Origin: an uncultured Clostridia bacterium
GTDB lineage: Bacteria > Bacillota_A > Clostridia > TANB77 > CAG-508
Assembly (NCBI GenBank): GCA_944388685.1
Contig: CALXJS010000057.1
Location: 1-9,099 of the forward strand
DNA length: 9,099 bases
Direction: 5' to 3'
Shown piece after piece: positions 5,561 through 9,099 of this stretch (positions are counted from its first letter, which is position 1; every line of letters begins with the position of its first letter). A model generated the notes under the pieces. The model searched no databases. It saw only the letters and a program-made list of their open reading frames with translations, and was not told the origin of the DNA. Position numbers and translations under genes: made by a program.

Positions 5561-5652
5561 TGCACAATAAAACAAAACAAAATTGCACAACAAAATTACA
5601 AAAATGTGCACAATGAAATGGCAAAAAAATGCACAATGTCATTGATAAAAAT
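5561..5652. repeat. Four TGCACAA boxes in exact 23-bp register
   Basis: TGCACAAT, TGCACAAC, TGCACAAT and TGCACAAT start at 5561, 5584, 5607 and 5630, a constant 23-bp period. Each is followed by A-rich, degenerate sequence, and the unit at 5630 contains the -35 of the ATPase promoter. The constant phase, about 2.2 helical turns, with a conserved core and drifting spacers looks like an array of protein-binding sites (operator or iteron-like). The spacing is far too short for CRISPR. Confidence 0.7.
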
Positions 5653-5670
5653 AAATATTTATGATAAAAT
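5642..5670 (+). promoter_or_regulatory. Sigma-A promoter of the DUF4143-type ATPase gene
   Basis: TTGATA (5642-5647), a 17-bp spacer and TAAAAT (5665-5670), with TGA before the -10 as an extended -10. The start would be near 5677, giving a leader of about 13 nt that is mostly the GAGGTGG ribosome binding site. Three TGCACAA boxes lie upstream and one overlaps the approach to the -35, so binding there could control this promoter. Confidence 0.7.
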
Positions 5671-5689
5671 ATAAATGTGAGGTGGTCAT

Positions 5690-6970
5690 ATGAAATTAAC
5701 CAAAAAAGGATATCGTGAAAGATTGATAGATAAAACAATAGAGGAAAATTTAAAAATATTTGGAGCAATCAGTATTGAAGGACCAAAATGGTGTGGAAAA
5801 ACATGGACAGCATTAAATCACGCAAATAGTGTAGTATATCTAAACAATACGGCAGATAATTTTAGAGAAAAACATCTAGGCGAAATGGATGTGAATTTAA
5901 TCTTAAATAAAGAAAAACCAGAACTGATAGATGAATGGCAAGAAGTTCCAGCCGTATGGGATGCTGTAAGATTTCAATGTGACCAAGATAAAGAAAAAGG
6001 AAAATATATATTAACAGGTTCTGCAACACCTGTAACAACCCAAATTCATCATTCAGGGGCTGGCAGAATTTGCAAGATGAAAATGTATACAATGTCTTTA
6101 TATGAATCAGGAGATTCAACAGGAGAAGTATCTTTAAAGGATTTATTTGAAGGAAAAGTACAGAATTCATTAGTAAAAAAGACAGAACTAAAAACACTTG
6201 CAGACTTAATTGTAAGAGGAGGATGGCCAGAAACCATAGATTCAAGTATAGAAGGAGCAAGAAGAATAACAAGAAGTTACTTAGAGGCAGTATTAGATAA
6301 GGATATTTCAGAAATAGATGGAGTAAAAAGAGATAAAAATAAAATGGAAATGCTTTTAAGGTCACTTGCTAGAAATGAAAGTACAATTTCAACAAATAGT
6401 GTTTTAGTAAAAGATATTGGTGATAATGTGACTGAAGAAGAATTAAATGTTAGTAGGAATACCGTTGCAGATTATCTAGATGTATTAAATAAATTACATT
6501 TGATAGAAAACCAAAATTCATTTATGTATAAAATACGTTCAAGAGCGAATGTAGGAAAATTAGCAAAAAGACATTTTGTTGATCAGTCTTTAGGATGTGC
6601 AATTTTGAATATAACGCCAGATAAATTAATGAATGATTTAGAAACTTTTGGTTTTTATTTCGAGGCATTATGTGAAAGAGATTTAAGAATATATGCAGAA
6701 AGTTTAGATGCAAAATTATACCATTATAGAGAAAATACAACTGGACTGGAAGTGGATGCCATAGTAGAAATTGCAGATGGAGAATATGGAGCAATAGAAA
6801 TAAAATTAGGTTCTAATCAAGAAGAAGAGGCAGCTAAAAACTTGAAAAAATTTTATGATGCGGTAGAAGTAAAACCGAAATTTATGTGTATCATTTGTGG
6901 GCTATATGATGCAGTAGTAAAAAGACCTGATGGAATTTATGTATTGCCAATTACAGCATTAAAAAATTAA
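5690..6970 (+). CDS. AAA-type ATPase with C-terminal DUF4143 domain
   Basis: This 426-aa protein has the AAA_14-DUF4143 architecture common in anaerobic bacteria and archaea; the cellular role is not established. The ATPase part has Walker A GPKWCGKT (31-38), Walker B ELIDEWQ (78-84) and a sensor-like YILTGSAT (106-113). GGWPE (178-182) and a helical region with a winged-helix look (about 225-275, including SRNTVADYLDVLNKLHLIE) follow. The C-terminal DUF4143 part carries LEVDAIVE (353-360) and GAIEIKLG (367-374). D356 with E370-x-K372 has the spacing of a PD-(D/E)xK nuclease-like core. Length is normal and no motif is broken. GAGGTGG five to seven bases upstream and a near-consensus promoter support the start. 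It stands as a single transcription unit, with repeat sequence on both sides. Proposed roles for the family, such as defence- or toxin-linked ATPase, are speculative. Confidence 0.92.
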   Translation: MKLTKKGYRERLIDKTIEENLKIFGAISIEGPKWCGKTWTALNHANSVVYLNNTADNFREKHLGEMDVNLILNKEKPELIDEWQEVPAVWDAVRFQCDQDKEKGKYILTGSATPVTTQIHHSGAGRICKMKMYTMSLYESGDSTGEVSLKDLFEGKVQNSLVKKTELKTLADLIVRGGWPETIDSSIEGARRITRSYLEAVLDKDISEIDGVKRDKNKMEMLLRSLARNESTISTNSVLVKDIGDNVTEEELNVSRNTVADYLDVLNKLHLIENQNSFMYKIRSRANVGKLAKRHFVDQSLGCAILNITPDKLMNDLETFGFYFEALCERDLRIYAESLDAKLYHYRENTTGLEVDAIVEIADGEYGAIEIKLGSNQEEEAAKNLKKFYDAVEVKPKFMCIICGLYDAVVKRPDGIYVLPITALKN

Positions 6971-6984
6971 AAGAATGAATTTGT

Positions 6985-7045
6985 GAACGATAGTGACGTG
7001 TGAAATCGTTCAATTGTTGAACAATTTGGCACGTTCCCAACGTTC
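6985..7045. repeat. 61-bp imperfect palindrome downstream of the ATPase gene
   Basis: Arms 6985-7013 and 7017-7045 pair over 29 positions with 22 Watson-Crick and 2 G-T pairs around a 3-nt loop; the inner GTTCAA/TTGAAC is perfect. It starts 15 bp after the ATPase stop. No proper T-run follows, so it is not a standard terminator, though it may protect the mRNA end. Terminal GAACG/CGTTC and the related half-copy at 5520 suggest a small palindromic repeat or non-autonomous element. Confidence 0.6.
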
Positions 7046-7080
7046 AGAATTTTAAACAATAAATAGAAGGAGATTGAAAA

Positions 7081-7578
7081 ATGAAATTACATGTTGTATT
7101 AGTAGAACCAGAAATACCTCAAAATACAGGAAATATTGCAAGAACATGTGCTGCTATTGGTGCAAAATTGCATTTAGTATACCCATTAGGATTTAGTATT
7201 TCAGAAAAAGCAGTTAAAAGAGCAGGATTAGATTATTGGGATAAATTAGATATAGAAGAACATATTTCATTTAAAGAATTTTTGAATACATATAAACCAG
7301 AAGAAAATAATATGTTTTTTGTAACAACAAAAGGAAAACATGTCTATTCTGAGCCAGATTTTAAAAACATGGAAGAAATTTTTGTGTTGTTTGGAAAAGA
7401 GACAAAAGGATTGCCAGAAGATATTTTACAAAAATACATAGATAAGACAATTAGAATTCCTATGAGACCAACTTTAAGGTCATTAAATTTGTCTAATTCT
7501 GTTTCAATTGTTGTTTATGATATTTGTAGACAAAAAGATTTTGAAGGATTAGAAGAAATTAGTAGCTATTTTGATTAA
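7081..7578 (+). CDS. trmL: tRNA (cytidine/uridine-34)-2'-O-methyltransferase TrmL
   Basis: TrmL methylates the ribose 2'-OH of the wobble nucleotide (position 34) in certain leucine tRNAs, using S-adenosylmethionine, as a homodimer. The 165-aa length is typical of this minimal SPOUT enzyme, which lacks an extra RNA-binding domain. Family motifs are intact: VEPEIPQNTGNIARTCAA (8-25); KRAGLDYWD (46-54); LFGKETKGLP (103-112); and RIPMRPTLRSLNLSNSVSIV (125-144), with the catalytic-knot Arg and Asn residues. AAGGAGA seven bases before ATG supports the start. No convincing promoter was found in the 110-bp gap before it, which is filled by the palindrome, so read-through from the ATPase unit is possible. 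The 180-bp gap after it holds only short AT-rich hairpins and the promoter of the next gene. Confidence 0.95.
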   Translation: MKLHVVLVEPEIPQNTGNIARTCAAIGAKLHLVYPLGFSISEKAVKRAGLDYWDKLDIEEHISFKEFLNTYKPEENNMFFVTTKGKHVYSEPDFKNMEEIFVLFGKETKGLPEDILQKYIDKTIRIPMRPTLRSLNLSNSVSIVVYDICRQKDFEGLEEISSYFD

Positions 7579-7696
7579 GCTTTGTATGCTAGCAAAACAA
7601 GAAAACTTTTTAGTGTTTTTTATGGTATAAAAATAATACAGAAATCATTTTGACTAAGATGAAACTCAAACTTTTTAATAAAAACATAAAAAAGCA

Positions 7697-7725
7697 TTGA
7701 AAAAAATTGTAATAAACTATATAAT
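7697..7725 (+). promoter_or_regulatory. Near-consensus sigma-A promoter of the S1-domain gene
   Basis: TTGAAA (7697-7702), exactly 17 bp, then consensus TATAAT (7720-7725). The start near 7732 leaves a leader of about 27 nt containing AAAGGAGA. It is the best promoter in the window and suggests strong constitutive expression. Confidence 0.85.
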
Positions 7726-7758
7726 AAGCTAAAACACGTAAGATAAAGGAGAATACAA

Positions 7759-8571
7759 ATGAACGCATTTCAATTTGTGCCAGAAGGATGGAACGAAACA
7801 GTAGAAAACTTTGACATACAAAAAATCCAAGAATATAAAAACGAAAATAAAACCATGCAAGCAATTGTGCAAAGTTGTGATGAACAATACAATTTACATA
7901 TAAAATTGGGAAATGCAATTGAGGGAATTATTCCCAGAAATGAAGTAGAAGATTTGCCAGAAGGTTTACCAGACGAAAGATTATGTACAGGAAAAGTACA
8001 TAAATATGTACAATTTAAAATTGAAAATATAGAAAACGACAATACGGTAATTTTATCGAGAAAAAGTGTTCAGCAAGAAGCTTTAGCATATATAAAAAAT
8101 CAAATGCAAGTAGGACAAACTGTCACGGGAATCGTCAAAAATATAAGACCATATGGTGCTTTTATCGAAATTGGAGGGGGGATTGTTGGGCTAGCACATA
8201 TAGAAGATCTATCTGTTGCTAGAATTAAGACCCCATATGAAAGGTTAAAAATTGGACAGAAAGTAAATATTGTGATAAAATCTATAGATAGGTGTACAGG
8301 AAAGGTCAATTTATCATATAAAGAAACCTTAGGAACATGGGAAGAAAATGCAAAAAAATTTTCTTCAGGTATGGAGGTAGAAGGTATTATTCGAGAAACA
8401 GAGAAAAATAAAAATGGTATTTTTATTGAATTAACACCAAACTTAGTAGGAATGGCAGAATATACAGAAGGTTATGAATATGGACAGAAGGTAAAAGTAT
8501 ATATAAAAAAAATTGATAATCAAAAGAAAAAAGTAAAATTGCTTATAGAAAAACAAGAAAAGAGTGTATAA
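7759..8571 (+). CDS. Protein with three S1 (OB-fold) RNA-binding domains, ribosomal S1-like
   Basis: This 270-aa cytoplasmic protein resembles the short S1-type proteins of Clostridia, annotated as ribosomal protein S1 homologues or general S1-domain proteins. Domain 1 (about 33-103) is divergent: MQAIVQSCDEQYNLHIKLG, then ILSRKS. Domain 2 (about 116-187) is canonical, with VGQTVTGIVKNIRPYGAFIE (117-136), GIVGLAHIEDLS (141-152) and GKVNLSYK (181-188). Domain 3 (about 203-265) is again divergent, with GMEVEGIIRE and FIELTPNLVGMAEY. Likely roles are mRNA binding at translation initiation or RNA stability, but no partner is visible. AAAGGAGA six bases before ATG and the near-consensus promoter support the start. 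Classical S1 has four to six domains, so equivalence to rpsA is not claimed. Confidence 0.9.
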   Translation: MNAFQFVPEGWNETVENFDIQKIQEYKNENKTMQAIVQSCDEQYNLHIKLGNAIEGIIPRNEVEDLPEGLPDERLCTGKVHKYVQFKIENIENDNTVILSRKSVQQEALAYIKNQMQVGQTVTGIVKNIRPYGAFIEIGGGIVGLAHIEDLSVARIKTPYERLKIGQKVNIVIKSIDRCTGKVNLSYKETLGTWEENAKKFSSGMEVEGIIRETEKNKNGIFIELTPNLVGMAEYTEGYEYGQKVKVYIKKIDNQKKKVKLLIEKQEKSV

Positions 8572-8635
8572 TAAAAATTAATAAGTTTATAATTAAAAAA
8601 TATAGATAATTCTAAATTTAGGGGGGAAATAAAAA

Positions 8636-9099
8636 ATGGTAGAAGATAATGAAATCAAGGCACAAGTATCTCCATTTGCCATAAGAGAAGGTGAAATTAA
8701 AACCTTTGATGGAAAAGATGGGTATGTGTCAATGAATCAAATCGTGCACAAGATAAATATTGGACATATTAATGAAATCCATTTTGCAATTTTAGACTTA
8801 GTAAATGAATTTGAATTTATTACGTCAAGACAGTTATATCAAATGCTAGAAATTAAGGGAATTGACCCAAAATCACAAGACAAGTTAAACAACAAGTTAG
8901 ACCAATTGGTAAAATCTAAAATTTTAACAAGATATTACTTTACTTCTGATGAAGGTAAAGGAATTTATAGAATTTACTGTTTAGAGAAGATGGGAAAATA
9001 TTTATTAAATTCTAAAGAAATTGATTGTAAATGGCAACCATCTGATAATACAAAACCAGTACCAATGATAAAAAAGAGATTGGCTGGAAATCAAACATT
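8636..9099 (+). CDS. Winged-helix-like hypothetical protein, 3' truncated by window edge
   Basis: An open frame from ATG 8636 runs 154 codons to the end of the window without a stop. AGGGGGG at 8620-8626 gives a strong ribosome binding site about nine bases from the start. After about 30 polar residues, residues 45-118 look like a winged helix: helix HINEIHFAILDLVNEF (44-59), SRQLYQML recognition-type helix (64-71), KLNNKLDQLVKSKILTRY (83-100), and a beta-wing ending GIYRIYCLEKMG (109-120). The pattern resembles replication-relaxation (Replic_Relax)-type or other DNA-binding winged helices of Firmicutes. The match is by pattern only, so the function is left open. It follows the S1 gene by 64 bp with no terminator between, so the two may be cotranscribed. 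Confidence 0.75.
   Translation, partial: MVEDNEIKAQVSPFAIREGEIKTFDGKDGYVSMNQIVHKINIGHINEIHFAILDLVNEFEFITSRQLYQMLEIKGIDPKSQDKLNNKLDQLVKSKILTRYYFTSDEGKGIYRIYCLEKMGKYLLNSKEIDCKWQPSDNTKPVPMIKKRLAGNQT

Noticed and set aside
5561..5652. CRISPR array
   Set aside because: The 23-bp period with a 7-base core leaves no room for spacers, and no cas genes are present.
5862..6365. Minus-strand 167-codon open frame inside the ATPase gene
   Set aside because: Low-complexity Leu/Phe-rich shadow of the ATPase coding strand, with no start signal.
7579..7696. Terminator after trmL
   Set aside because: Only short, nearly all A-T pairings could be drawn before the T-rich stretch near 7615, so no convincing hairpin is claimed.
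1..9099. DGR reverse transcriptase or template repeat in cis
   Set aside because: No reading frame carries reverse transcriptase motifs, and I saw no second copy of the 5159-5323 sequence in the window.

Overview
The window is low-GC, strongly A-rich DNA with purine-rich ribosome binding sites (AGGAG/GGAGG type), AGA as the usual arginine codon and sigma-A-like promoters. Together with the gene content (mfd, trmL, a DUF362 iron-sulfur protein, a three-domain S1 protein, a DUF4143-type ATPase and a pilin-like protein) this suggests the chromosome of an anaerobic Clostridia-type Firmicute, probably a gut lineage. The lineage is inferred; no rRNA is present.

Layout, left to right. (1) The 3' end of mfd runs into a 262-bp gap of hairpins and a 12-bp direct repeat. 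(2) A minus-strand PemK/MazF-type toxin gene follows, with its own promoter and terminator but no visible antitoxin. (3) A probable two-gene unit encodes a DUF362/ferredoxin protein and a TrmH-family RNA methyltransferase, closed by two tandem hairpins. (4) About 415 bp of AT-rich non-coding DNA carries two tandem promoters and repeated 12-mers. It leads into a 399-aa protein with a type IV prepilin-like N-terminus. The last quarter of that gene switches abruptly from A-rich DNA to A-poor, GC-richer, NNY-codon-rich DNA. (5) An intergenic region holds a hairpin nearly identical to one at 1589-1639, a repeat fragment, and four TGCACAA boxes spaced exactly 23 bp apart just upstream of a DUF4143-type ATPase gene. 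(6) After a 61-bp imperfect palindrome come trmL, the S1-domain gene with a near-consensus promoter, and the start of a winged-helix-like protein cut by the window edge.

The most interesting object is the pilin-like gene (4193-5392). Its C-terminal segment (5159-5323) has the composition and placement expected of the variable region of a diversity-generating retroelement (DGR). The inferred picture is a surface-anchored display protein whose tip is diversified by a reverse transcriptase and template repeat encoded elsewhere; neither is in this window. The second point of interest is the set of short repeats around the pilin-like and ATPase genes: a shared hairpin module, 12-mer inverted repeats, the 23-bp periodic boxes and the GAACGATAG palindrome family. 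These suggest an accessory insertion hotspot between housekeeping genes.
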